From: an uncultured Holophaga sp.
GTDB taxonomy: Bacteria > Acidobacteriota > Holophagae > Holophagales > Holophagaceae
Direction: 5' to 3'
Assembly: GCF_963677305.1 (NCBI RefSeq)
Contig: NZ_OY781925.1
Coordinates: 619,501 to 683,500 of the forward strand
DNA length: 64,000 nucleotides
Of this stretch, positions 28,229 through 36,210 are shown piece after piece (the stretch's first letter is position 1; each line of letters begins with the position of its first letter). The notes beneath the pieces were generated by a model, which saw nothing but the letters and a program-made list of their open reading frames with translations, did no database searches and had not been told where the DNA came from. A program made the translations under genes and the position numbers.

Positions 28229-29104
28229 CTAGCTGCGGGCTTCGCCCGCCCGCCACTCCTGGAGGAGGCGGCGGGCGGGTTCTGGAAGAATATAGGATTC
28301 CCGGGCATCGGGGAATACCCCATCCCGTACGTCCTGGGCCCAGCGGCCGATGGCCTCGACGGATTCTTCATAGCCGGACCGGTATTTCCTGACGAACTTG
28401 GGGGGCTTGCCGGGAAGCAGGCCCAGGAGATCGTGGAAGACCAGAACCTGCCCCTTGCAGCCCGGTCCGGCCCCGATGCCGATCGTGGGGACCGTCAGTT
28501 CCTCGGTGACCCGGGTCGCCAGATCCGCCGGGATCCCTTCCATGAGCACCATGCAGCATCCCGCATCCTGGAGGCGGAGGGCGTCCTCCAGGACCTGGAT
28601 GGCCGCCTTCGCCTCACGCCCCTGGACGGTGTAGCCGCCCATGGCGTGGACGGACTGGGGGGTGAGCCCGAGGTGGCCGATGACGGGGATCTCGGCATCC
28701 ACCAGGGCCCGGACCACCGGCAGGCGCTTTGCGCCGCCCTCCAGTTTGACGGCCTGGGCACCCCGCTGCAGGAAGCCCCCGGCATTGCGGATGGCCTCCT
28801 CGAGGCTGAGGTGGTAGCTCAGGTAGGGCAGGTCGCAGACCAGGAAGGCCCGGGGGCGGATCCGGGCCACGGCCTCTAGGTGGTGGTTCATCATGGCCAT
28901 GGAGACCGGCAGAGTGTTGTCGAAACCAAGACAGACGTTGCCGACGCTGTCGCCCACGAGGATCATGTCCACCCCGGCGGCGTCCGCCAAGCGGGCGTGG
29001 ACGGCATCGTAGGCGGTGAGCATGACCAGACGGTCGCCGGAGTCGGCCTTCTCGATGAGACGGGTGAGGGTGAGTTGGGTGCTGGCGTTGCTGGGTGAAC
29101 TCAT
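28229..29104 (-). CDS. panB: 3-methyl-2-oxobutanoate hydroxymethyltransferase PanB
   Basis: Transfers a hydroxymethyl group from methylene-tetrahydrofolate to ketoisovalerate, giving ketopantoate. 291 residues from ATG 29104. Recognisable segments are MLTAYDAVHARLADAAGVDMI near residue 28, VGDSVGNVCLG (metal-binding Asp), KLEGG near residue 120, IPVIGHLGLTPQS near residue 140 and TIGIGAGPGCKGQVLV near residue 205. Its ATG overlaps the stop of the AAA-TPR gene (29101-29104), and panC follows 14 bases downstream. Confidence 0.95.
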   Translation of the reverse strand: MSSPSNASTQLTLTRLIEKADSGDRLVMLTAYDAVHARLADAAGVDMILVGDSVGNVCLGFDNTLPVSMAMMNHHLEAVARIRPRAFLVCDLPYLSYHLSLEEAIRNAGGFLQRGAQAVKLEGGAKRLPVVRALVDAEIPVIGHLGLTPQSVHAMGGYTVQGREAKAAIQVLEDALRLQDAGCCMVLMEGIPADLATRVTEELTVPTIGIGAGPGCKGQVLVFHDLLGLLPGKPPKFVRKYRSGYEESVEAIGRWAQDVRDGVFPDARESYILPEPARRLLQEWRAGEARS

Positions 29105-32100
29105 GGGGCTTTCTCGGGCCGGTGATCGGCAGGGGGGTGGGGGAAGGGTGTCTCCATGCCTATGGATTCGACGGCCAGGCGGAAACGGTTGAGATCCGGG
29201 CGTCCCAGGAAGCCCGGACCGAAGGCGGCGGGCACCCGGCCCCAGAGCTCCTGGAAGCTGGTGCAGGCCTCCTGGATCTTGGCCTGGGCCCCCAGGGCTT
29301 CGCCCTGGTGCTGCAGGAGACAGGCCCCCTGGGTGCAGGACTCCAGGACCAGGGCGGTGCGCTCCAGCTCCCGGGCGCTGGCCAGGACCTCGCTCCAGGC
29401 GCGGAGCGAGTCGGCGGGGCGGAGGTGGCCCGGTATGGCCAGGATCAGGGCCTTCGCCAAGTGCCACTCCAGGAGGACCCAGCGGGATCCGGACTGGGCG
29501 GAGGGCTCCTTCAGGTCCTCCAGGCAGGAGAGCAGGACCCCGGGCTCCGGGTCCAGGAGCCTGGCCCTGGCCTGGAGCCTGCGGAGTCGGGACAGGAGCT
29601 CCCGCCAGCCCAGGCCGAAGCCCCGGTAGCAGTCCGCCGCCTCGGCGTAGACCCGGGCGGCGTCCTCCCAGGTGCCACGGAAGTCCAGGATCTCAGCCTG
29701 GAGGAAGAGACGCTCACCCTGCTCCTGAGCCGAGAGGGGATCCCCGGAACCCGAGAGCTCCAGGAGCAGGTGTTCGGAGAGGACAGGTTCCCCCAGACAG
29801 GCCAGGGTGCGGGCCTTCCAGAGCCCTGCCCGGGCCGTTGCAGCCCGGTCACAGAGGCGCTGGTAGCCTTCCTCGGCCTCCTCCAGGCAGGCCAGGGCCC
29901 GATCCAGGTCCTGCTGGACGGAGGCCATGATGCCCAGGCAGGCCTGGCAGTCGGCAATGAGCTCCAGGTCATCCTGGGCTCGGGCGGCGGCCATGGCCTG
30001 GTCCGCGCAATGCCGGGCCTCCCGGGGCTCCCCCTTGGCGAAGTGGGTCTGGGCAAGGGCCAGGAGCACTCCCACCAGGCGGCGGTGGTCCTGGCTGTGC
30101 TCCAGGACCCGCTGGGCGGCTAGCAGGGAGCCCAGGGCGCCCTGGAACTGACAGCGCTCCATCTGGATGCGGCCCAAGTCGAGAAGGAGCCCGGCCCGCT
30201 CGATGTGGCTCTCCCGCTGCTCGACGCGCTCCGCCAGGAGACGCCCCTCCTCGAGGTGGCGTGCTGCCTGGGAGACATGCCCCCGGAAGAGGAAACCCCG
30301 CCCCAGGGCCAGCCGGAGCCGGGCCTGCTCCTCGTGGAAGAGGTGGTCCATCAGGAGGCTCTGGGCCTTGCGGGCGGTGTGCTCGGCCTGTTCGATGCGG
30401 CGGAGGCGCAGCTCAAGGAAAGCCTTCTTCCTGAGCGCCCGCGCTCGTTGGGTGAGGGGTCCCAGGCTCCCCCCCTCCTGGAGGGCCCGGTCCAGGGAGT
30501 CCAGGGCGAGCTCATAGGGGGAATGCCCTTCGAAGCGTCCGGAGGGAACCCTGCCGCGGATGGTGGAGTGGACCCAGGCATCCGCCAGGAACTCCCAGAG
30601 GCGGGCCCGTTGGGCTGGGGTGGGACTGAGGGCCAGGGTCTGGCGGACGATGGCCTCCGCCTCCCCAGGCGAGGGGGGGGGCTGCTCGATGGCCTCCATC
30701 ACCCGTGCGAGGGCGGTTGGGGCGTCGGATGCGTAGGACTGGAGCCTCACCGAGAGCACGGGACTCCGGGATTCCTCCTGGAGGGCCCGTAGGAGAGTCC
30801 CGGCCAGGCGTTTGGTCTCGGCGGGTGGAATGCCCCCCAGGGCGAGCTCCCGGACCTCGGGCCCCAGGGGGGAGGCCCTGCCGTCCAGAATCTGGATGAA
30901 GTGCCCGCTTACCAGGGCTTGGAGGGCCTCCTCCAGGGGTTCCCCGGCCAGGCCCACAGCCCGCCCCAGGGCGCTGAGGCTGATGGAGTCGTCGCCGAGG
31001 GCCGCGAAGCGGACCAGGAGGGCTGCAGGGGGGGGGAGGCGGCGGAAGCGCCCGCTCAGAATGCCCGAGAGGAGGTCCGGACTGACCTCCAGGGAGAGGG
31101 GACGCCCCGGTACCGCCCGCCAGCGGTCTCGGCTCCAGAGGAGGGCACCGTCCAGCTGAGCGCGCTCCAGCAGGTTCCTCAGGAGCCCGGCATTGCCCAG
31201 GGAGGCCCGGCAGAGGTCCAGGGCCATGCTCTCGGGAAGCTCGTGGGGACCGAGGAGGTCGTCCAGGACCGCACGCAGGTCATCATCCGCCAGCCGTTTC
31301 AGGTTGAGGATGGCCACATCGGGGTCTTGGCTCAGGGGGCCCAGGAGGGGGCGGGCCGTCCGGATGGGGCCCCCATTGCTGACGACCAGAAGCCAGGGCA
31401 GGGGGGTGTTGCGGATGAGCTCCTTGAGGAGGGAGAGGAGTTCGGTGCCTGCGCGGTCTACGCCACGGAGCAGGACCATCCGGGGCTGGCGGCTGCGGAC
31501 GAAGCCCATCAGGGTCTGGGCGGCACTCAGCTCGGCGGGCTCCACCTGGGGAAGGGGGCGGGGCGGTCGCCGGGTGCTGCGGAGGAAGGAGAAGCTCTCC
31601 ACCCGGGAGGCCAGGGCCCGGGCCAGCTCGGGATGCCCGGCGTAGAATTCGGCTTCCTGGCCCTGGATGAGGTTCTCGAGGAGACGGCTGAGGAAGTGTC
31701 CCGGCGACTCCTCCCGGAGCATCTCAAGGCTGTCCACCCGGATGCCCTCGGTCTCCGCGGCGGCGGCGGCATAGGCGGCCAGGCGATCCTTCCCCAGGCC
31801 CTCCTCGCCCTGGATGATGATGATTCGCTCCTGGGAGGTCCCGGAGCCCAGACCGAACATGAGGGACTTCAGGTAGGTGAGTTCCTGGCTTCTGCCCCGG
31901 ATGGGCAGGGCTGACTCCGGCGCCAGCTCCGGCGCCCCCTCAGGGAAGGCCTCCCGGAGAGGGGTGTCCTGGGGCGGGAGGTCCTCCAGCTGTGCCAGGA
32001 GTGTGTCCAGGGAGAGAGGGGGCGCTCCGAGGACCCAGGGCAGGACCGGTCCCCGACGGGTGAGAGCGATGACCTCCGGGTGGAGGAGCCGGGGGGTGCG

Positions 32101-32463
32101 GGAAGCGGCCAGATGGGATCGGAGCCCTGCGGTCAGCGACTCCCGCTGGTGCAGTGGGAGGCTGGACCAGGCTTTGGCCAGGGACTCGCCGGGGAGCTCC
32201 TGGAGGGTCCAGAGACGGCCGTCGCAGGCGCCGAAGCTCGAGTGGAAGGGATCCCCTCCATCAGCGTCCTGGATCTGCTGGAGATAGTCGTGCTTGATCT
32301 GGTCCTGCTCCGTTCCCCGCGGAGCCGGTTCCCAGTGCTGGAGCAGGCAGCGGGTCCCCTGTTCGCCCCGCCGGACCAAGTGCCAGGAGGCACCTCCGGG
32401 AAGCGATGCCAAGTCCGAGACATGGCTGTACCAGACGCCGCCCAGATGCCATCCGCGGCTCAT
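29101..32463 (-). CDS. Pseudokinase-AAA-TPR regulatory protein
   Basis: 1120 residues, start ATG 32463 with a GAGGA site. Residues 1 to about 170 resemble a collapsed Ser/Thr kinase domain: phrases such as LWTLQELPGESLAKAW and LLHPEVIAL sit where the hinge and catalytic loop belong, but no VAIK lysine, HRD or DFG is present. A predicted AAA/STAND ATPase follows (PIRGRSQELTYL about 187-200). Its P-loop GEEGLGKD (219-226) ends in Asp instead of Ser/Thr, so nucleotide hydrolysis is doubtful. From about residue 640 on there are many TPR-like helical repeats. Homologous proteins are kinase-ATPase-TPR signalling scaffolds. It is translationally coupled to panB, although no functional link is evident. 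Confidence 0.75.
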   Translation of the reverse strand: MSRGWHLGGVWYSHVSDLASLPGGASWHLVRRGEQGTRCLLQHWEPAPRGTEQDQIKHDYLQQIQDADGGDPFHSSFGACDGRLWTLQELPGESLAKAWSSLPLHQRESLTAGLRSHLAASRTPRLLHPEVIALTRRGPVLPWVLGAPPLSLDTLLAQLEDLPPQDTPLREAFPEGAPELAPESALPIRGRSQELTYLKSLMFGLGSGTSQERIIIIQGEEGLGKDRLAAYAAAAAETEGIRVDSLEMLREESPGHFLSRLLENLIQGQEAEFYAGHPELARALASRVESFSFLRSTRRPPRPLPQVEPAELSAAQTLMGFVRSRQPRMVLLRGVDRAGTELLSLLKELIRNTPLPWLLVVSNGGPIRTARPLLGPLSQDPDVAILNLKRLADDDLRAVLDDLLGPHELPESMALDLCRASLGNAGLLRNLLERAQLDGALLWSRDRWRAVPGRPLSLEVSPDLLSGILSGRFRRLPPPAALLVRFAALGDDSISLSALGRAVGLAGEPLEEALQALVSGHFIQILDGRASPLGPEVRELALGGIPPAETKRLAGTLLRALQEESRSPVLSVRLQSYASDAPTALARVMEAIEQPPPSPGEAEAIVRQTLALSPTPAQRARLWEFLADAWVHSTIRGRVPSGRFEGHSPYELALDSLDRALQEGGSLGPLTQRARALRKKAFLELRLRRIEQAEHTARKAQSLLMDHLFHEEQARLRLALGRGFLFRGHVSQAARHLEEGRLLAERVEQRESHIERAGLLLDLGRIQMERCQFQGALGSLLAAQRVLEHSQDHRRLVGVLLALAQTHFAKGEPREARHCADQAMAAARAQDDLELIADCQACLGIMASVQQDLDRALACLEEAEEGYQRLCDRAATARAGLWKARTLACLGEPVLSEHLLLELSGSGDPLSAQEQGERLFLQAEILDFRGTWEDAARVYAEAADCYRGFGLGWRELLSRLRRLQARARLLDPEPGVLLSCLEDLKEPSAQSGSRWVLLEWHLAKALILAIPGHLRPADSLRAWSEVLASARELERTALVLESCTQGACLLQHQGEALGAQAKIQEACTSFQELWGRVPAAFGPGFLGRPDLNRFRLAVESIGMETPFPHPPADHRPEKAP

Positions 32464-32554
32464 GGGTGTTCCTCACAAGGCTGGGGGGGGGCCAGGGGGA
32501 CCATGTCCGCAGTCTAGCAGAGAGCTCTCTGCGTCCCTCCATGCCTTGATGGCT

Positions 32555-33163
32555 TCAAGGCATGCCGAGCCAGCCCTGGGCGAGCCCCAGCCCCTGGATC
32601 AGCTGCCCGAAACGCTCCACGGGGAAGCCCATGACCGTGGCGAAGCTCCCCTCGATCCGTGCGATGAAGAGGGCGGCGGTGCCCTGGGCCGCGTACGAGC
32701 CCGCCTTGTCCATGGGTTCTCCGGTGCGCACATACCAGGCGATCTGCTCCGGCGTCATGGGGCGCAGGAAGACTTCCGCCGTGTCCACAAAGCTGTGGAT
32801 CTCCTGGTCCCGCATGAGGCACAGGCCCGTATGCACCTCGTGGTTCCTTCCCTGGATCAGCCCCAGCATCCGCTCTGCATCGGCCTCGTCCACCGGCTTG
32901 CCCAGGACATGGTGATCCACGGCCACGGTGGTGTCCGCCGCGATGACCCAGCGCCCGGGGTTCACGGCTGCCACGATCTTGGCCTTCATGCAGGCCAGAC
33001 GCCGCACCATCACTTCCGGATCCTCCGCCGGCAGTGGGGTCTCGTCCACATCGGGTGCCCAGGATTCGTAGGGGATCCGCAGGGCCTCCATCCACTGCCG
33101 CCGGCGGGGGCTGGCGGAGGCGAGGACGGGCGGCAGGAGGTTCAGGGTGATCTCTTCGCTCAT
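32555..33163 (-). CDS. maf: Maf-family nucleotide pyrophosphatase
   Basis: 202 residues from ATG 33163, which overlaps the lnt stop (ATGA), confirming this start over one at 33181. The N-terminal LASASPRRRQWMEAL loop and the central VIAADTTVAVDHHVLGKP motif are diagnostic. DKAGSYAAQG and the C-terminal segment VMGFPVERFGQLI complete the family pattern. Maf proteins hydrolyse non-canonical or canonical NTPs (dTTP/UTP, m7GTP or psi-UTP depending on subfamily). The Ser-rich loop and IQG motif agree with the dTTP/UTP-type, but I would not assign the substrate firmly. Confidence 0.92.
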   Translation of the reverse strand: MSEEITLNLLPPVLASASPRRRQWMEALRIPYESWAPDVDETPLPAEDPEVMVRRLACMKAKIVAAVNPGRWVIAADTTVAVDHHVLGKPVDEADAERMLGLIQGRNHEVHTGLCLMRDQEIHSFVDTAEVFLRPMTPEQIAWYVRTGEPMDKAGSYAAQGTAALFIARIEGSFATVMGFPVERFGQLIQGLGLAQGWLGMP

Positions 33164-34641
33164 GAGGGCCTCGTGAGACATCCTACCAGGAGGGTCGCAG
33201 TGCCGAGGAGGATCAGGAGGGTGACCAGGTGGGCCCGGTGCCCGGCAGGCGTTCGGATCGGTCGCCAGTCCAGGGGGAATGCGTAGGTCGCCCGCGTCAT
33301 GGCTGCGCCCCAGAGACCCCCCCGTCCGTCGGCGGTGAAGCATCCGGACTTGCCGGTGAGGGTGGCCCGCACCAGGGGCAGGCCAGTCTCGATGGCCCGC
33401 ATCCGGATCTGGGCCCCATGCAGGTCCGTGGCAATGCTCCGGTCGAACCATCCGTCGTTGGTGAGGTTGGCCAGGAGATCTCCCCCAGCCAGGTCCAGGC
33501 CCCCGATCACCCGCCATGGGATGAGGGCCTCGCTGCAGATCAGGGGGTGGACCTTCAGCCCGCCGGGAAGGGGCATGCTGCTGAGGCTGCTGAGCTCGCC
33601 GGGCTCCTGGGAGAGAAAGCCCATCTGCCGGTCCAGCCACTCCCGGAGCGGGGCCGGACCCGGCATCCGCTCTCCGAAGGGCATGGGGACCACTTTGGCC
33701 TGGAAGAAGCTGGGTTCCCCCGGCGCCTCTCCCCGCACCAGGTTGTAGCGGCCGCCTTCCGTCCCGTAGAGCCAGGCGATGTTGCGCTTCCGGGCCTCCA
33801 GGGGGAGCCGGGGGTTGGGGCTCAGATCATCCCGGCCCAGCACGGAGCTCTCCGGCCAGAGGAGGAGGGTGGTCCGGCCGGGATGGGGCAGGCCCTCCCG
33901 GTGCAGGGTTGCGTCGCTCATCGCCCAGAGACCCGCTTCCATGCCGGGGAAGGCATGGCCCACGGGGTAGTCGGGTTGGGCGATGACGATGTCCAGATGG
34001 CGCTCGGGTCCCCGGGGGAGCAGGGGCCAGGCGAGGCCGAGCACCGCCAGGACCGCGGCCAGTCCGGCGGCGGGCAGCCAGGGCCGGGGGGCGCGCTGGG
34101 CCCAGCGGTGGCCGATGCCCGCTCCCGTGCCCCAGAGCAGGATGCTCATGCCATGGGAGCCCACAAAGGCGGCAGCCCTGGCCAGGAAGGGGATGCCTCC
34201 GAAGACGGCCCCCAGGGTGAAGGGATAGACATGGAAGGCCAGCACCTCCCAGAGCCCGATCCCCAGACCGGCCCCCAGCATGGCCCCCCAGAGGCCGCTG
34301 CGGCGCCCCAGCCAGCGGCTGAGGAGCACCACTCCCCAGAGTCCCAGGGCTTCCCAGCCATCCAGCAGGGTGCTGCCCAGGATGGCCAGGGGCATGGGCA
34401 TGGGCCCCTTGACGGCTAGGGTGGCCGGCACCCAGTAGAAGATCCCCCAGAAGGCGCCCAGGAGGGCCAGATAGCTCCAGCCGATCCGCCGGTGCAGGAA
34501 GGTGCTGCGGAAGAGGACTGAAAGCCCTGCCAGGCCGAGCACCGGCATCAGGAAGCCCAGGCCCGGCGCAGCCGCCAGATCGCAGGCCAGGGAGAAGAGG
34601 GCTGCTGCCGCGAGGGTCTCGAGGAGGGGAGCCAACCTCAT
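33160..34641 (-). CDS. lnt: Apolipoprotein N-acyltransferase Lnt
   Basis: 493 residues from ATG 34641, overlapping the trmH stop by four bases. About seven membrane helices precede a periplasmic nitrilase-type domain starting near residue 210. Catalytic residues are visible: Glu in LLWPESSVLG, Lys in the QAKVVPMPFGERMP region, and Cys in HPLICSEALIP. The enzyme adds the third acyl chain to lipoproteins. That shows the organism is diderm and fits the several lipoproteins in this window. A final membrane helix (LVTLLILLGTATLLVGC) closes the protein. Confidence 0.92.
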   Translation of the reverse strand: MRLAPLLETLAAAALFSLACDLAAAPGLGFLMPVLGLAGLSVLFRSTFLHRRIGWSYLALLGAFWGIFYWVPATLAVKGPMPMPLAILGSTLLDGWEALGLWGVVLLSRWLGRRSGLWGAMLGAGLGIGLWEVLAFHVYPFTLGAVFGGIPFLARAAAFVGSHGMSILLWGTGAGIGHRWAQRAPRPWLPAAGLAAVLAVLGLAWPLLPRGPERHLDIVIAQPDYPVGHAFPGMEAGLWAMSDATLHREGLPHPGRTTLLLWPESSVLGRDDLSPNPRLPLEARKRNIAWLYGTEGGRYNLVRGEAPGEPSFFQAKVVPMPFGERMPGPAPLREWLDRQMGFLSQEPGELSSLSSMPLPGGLKVHPLICSEALIPWRVIGGLDLAGGDLLANLTNDGWFDRSIATDLHGAQIRMRAIETGLPLVRATLTGKSGCFTADGRGGLWGAAMTRATYAFPLDWRPIRTPAGHRAHLVTLLILLGTATLLVGCLTRPS

Positions 34642-35405
34642 GCCGGGTTCCGGCGGGCGCACTCGTAGCAGACGATCCCCAGGGCCACGGCTGCGTTGAG
34701 GCTCTCCACCCCCCGGATGGGGATGGCCAGGCGGTGGACCCCCTCTGGAAGGGGGACACCTCTCCAGCCGTGGCCCTCGTTGCCCACCAGGAGGCGGATG
34801 GGGCCGTCCAGGTCCGTCCCGGCCAGGGGCAGGGCCCCGGGGCCGCCGTCCAGGGCGAACCAGGCACCCTCATCGGGCTCCAGGGCCTCCTGTCGACGCA
34901 GGGGCATGAGGAAGGCAGCCCCCATGGAGCCCCTCAGGGCCTTGGGGCTGAAGGGGTCCGCGGTGCCGGGTCCCAGGAGCGCCTCCTGGAAGCCGAAGGC
35001 GGCGGCGCTTCTCAGGATCGCACCCAGGTTGCCAGGGTCCTGGATGCCCCAGGCTCCCACCACCCGTTCCGCCAGAGGCCCCCCGGGCTCGGGCCCGAGT
35101 TCCGCCAGGAGAACCAGCTCCGGCGGGCTGCCAGCCTCCGCGAGCTCCCGCATGAGGGCTTCCCCCAGGATCAGGGTCTCCAAGGGGCGGCGGCGTTCCA
35201 GGACCTGCTCCCCGACCCCTTCCAGGCGCAGCCACTGCAGGGGCCGGATCCGGGAGCCGCCGGGGCTCCGGCTTACCGCCTCCCAGGCTTCGATGAGCTT
35301 GGTCCCCAGCAGAAGGGTGTGGGTGCGACGGGAGCCTGAGGCCGCCAGCAGCCCCTTCAGGTGCTTGAAGCGGGGATTGGCCTTGCTGGTGAGGGTGTGT
35401 TCCAT
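34638..35405 (-). CDS. SpoU/TrmH-family RNA 2'-O-methyltransferase
   Basis: 255 residues from ATG 35405. The N-terminal ~95 residues form a substrate-binding domain (TSKANPRFKHLKGLLAASG). The SPOUT catalytic domain has motif 1 GIQDPGNLGAILRSAAAFG near residue 130, LRGSMGAAFLMPL near residue 165, motif 2 LLVGNEGHGW near residue 205 and motif 3 IPIRGVESLNAAVALGI near residue 230. It likely methylates ribose in 23S rRNA (RlmB-like) or tRNA; the target cannot be set from sequence. It heads the trmH-lnt-maf operon, with 4-base overlaps throughout. Confidence 0.9.
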   Translation of the reverse strand: MEHTLTSKANPRFKHLKGLLAASGSRRTHTLLLGTKLIEAWEAVSRSPGGSRIRPLQWLRLEGVGEQVLERRRPLETLILGEALMRELAEAGSPPELVLLAELGPEPGGPLAERVVGAWGIQDPGNLGAILRSAAAFGFQEALLGPGTADPFSPKALRGSMGAAFLMPLRRQEALEPDEGAWFALDGGPGALPLAGTDLDGPIRLLVGNEGHGWRGVPLPEGVHRLAIPIRGVESLNAAVALGIVCYECARRNPA

Positions 35406-35499
35406 GGTGGGGATCCTGGCGCGGGCGGACCTTCCATTCTGCAGCCAATCCGGGGCGCCGGGGATCATGAGCTTTCCTTTTGCCCGGGGAGACGACAGG

Positions 35500-36210
35500 A
35501 TGATGGGGATGGACATGCACCTTCAAGGCTCCGGGCCCGGGCGGCCGGGAGGCGCGGATCCTGCCCCCGAGGACTACCGCGCCCAGCACAAGCTGCGTCT
35601 CTCCTGGATGCCCTGGCTCTACTTCTCCCTCAAGGAGCGGCACCGGGGCTGGGCCCAGGCCTGGCAGACCGAGGTCCAGGTCCGCCTGCAGGCCCTGGAG
35701 ACGGTGCGTATCGGGCCCGGGGCCTTCGTCGCCCCCGAGGCCCGGATCTTCGGGGAGCCCGGAAGGGGCATCGAGATCGGGGAGGGCTGCGCCATCGCCG
35801 CCGAGGTCTTCATGCACGGCCCCATCACCCTGGGCCGCCGGGTCTCCATCAATGCCCGGGCCAGTCTGGACGGCGGGGCCAAGGGGCTTGTCATTGGGGA
35901 TGACACCCGCATCGCCACGGGCGCGACCCTCTATGCCTTCGATCATGGCCTGGCCCCGGACCGCCTGATCCATCGGCAGCCGGTGCGGTCCCATGGCATC
36001 ACCATCGGTCGCGATGTCTGGGTTGGGGCCAACGCCGGGATCACGGACGGAGTCTCCGTTGGCGACCATGCGGTGATCGGCATGGGGGCCATCGTGACGC
36101 ATGATGTGCCCGAGTGGGCCGTCGTGGCCGGGGTGCCGGCCCGGGTCATCGGGGATCGACGGGACCTGCCCGATGCAGGAGGTGCTTCGTCTCGGGCATA
36201 TGATAAATAA
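35500..36210 (+). CDS. LbH-type acyltransferase
   Basis: 236 residues if ATG 35500 is used (GGGGAG nine bases upstream); ATG 35467 would add 11 residues. The ~65-residue N-terminal part is followed by a left-handed beta-helix of hexapeptide repeats (ITLGRRVSIN, KGLVIGDDTRIATG, ITIGRDVWVGANAGI, VSVGDHAVIGMGAIV). The acetyltransferase loop with catalytic His lies in YAFDHGLAPD. The final VVAGVPARVIG is typical of maltose/NodL/WbbJ-type O-acetyltransferases. The acceptor is unknown; cell-surface sugar modification is usual. It converges with the Ser/Thr kinase gene with no bases between the two stops. Confidence 0.85.
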   Translation: MMGMDMHLQGSGPGRPGGADPAPEDYRAQHKLRLSWMPWLYFSLKERHRGWAQAWQTEVQVRLQALETVRIGPGAFVAPEARIFGEPGRGIEIGEGCAIAAEVFMHGPITLGRRVSINARASLDGGAKGLVIGDDTRIATGATLYAFDHGLAPDRLIHRQPVRSHGITIGRDVWVGANAGITDGVSVGDHAVIGMGAIVTHDVPEWAVVAGVPARVIGDRRDLPDAGGASSRAYDK

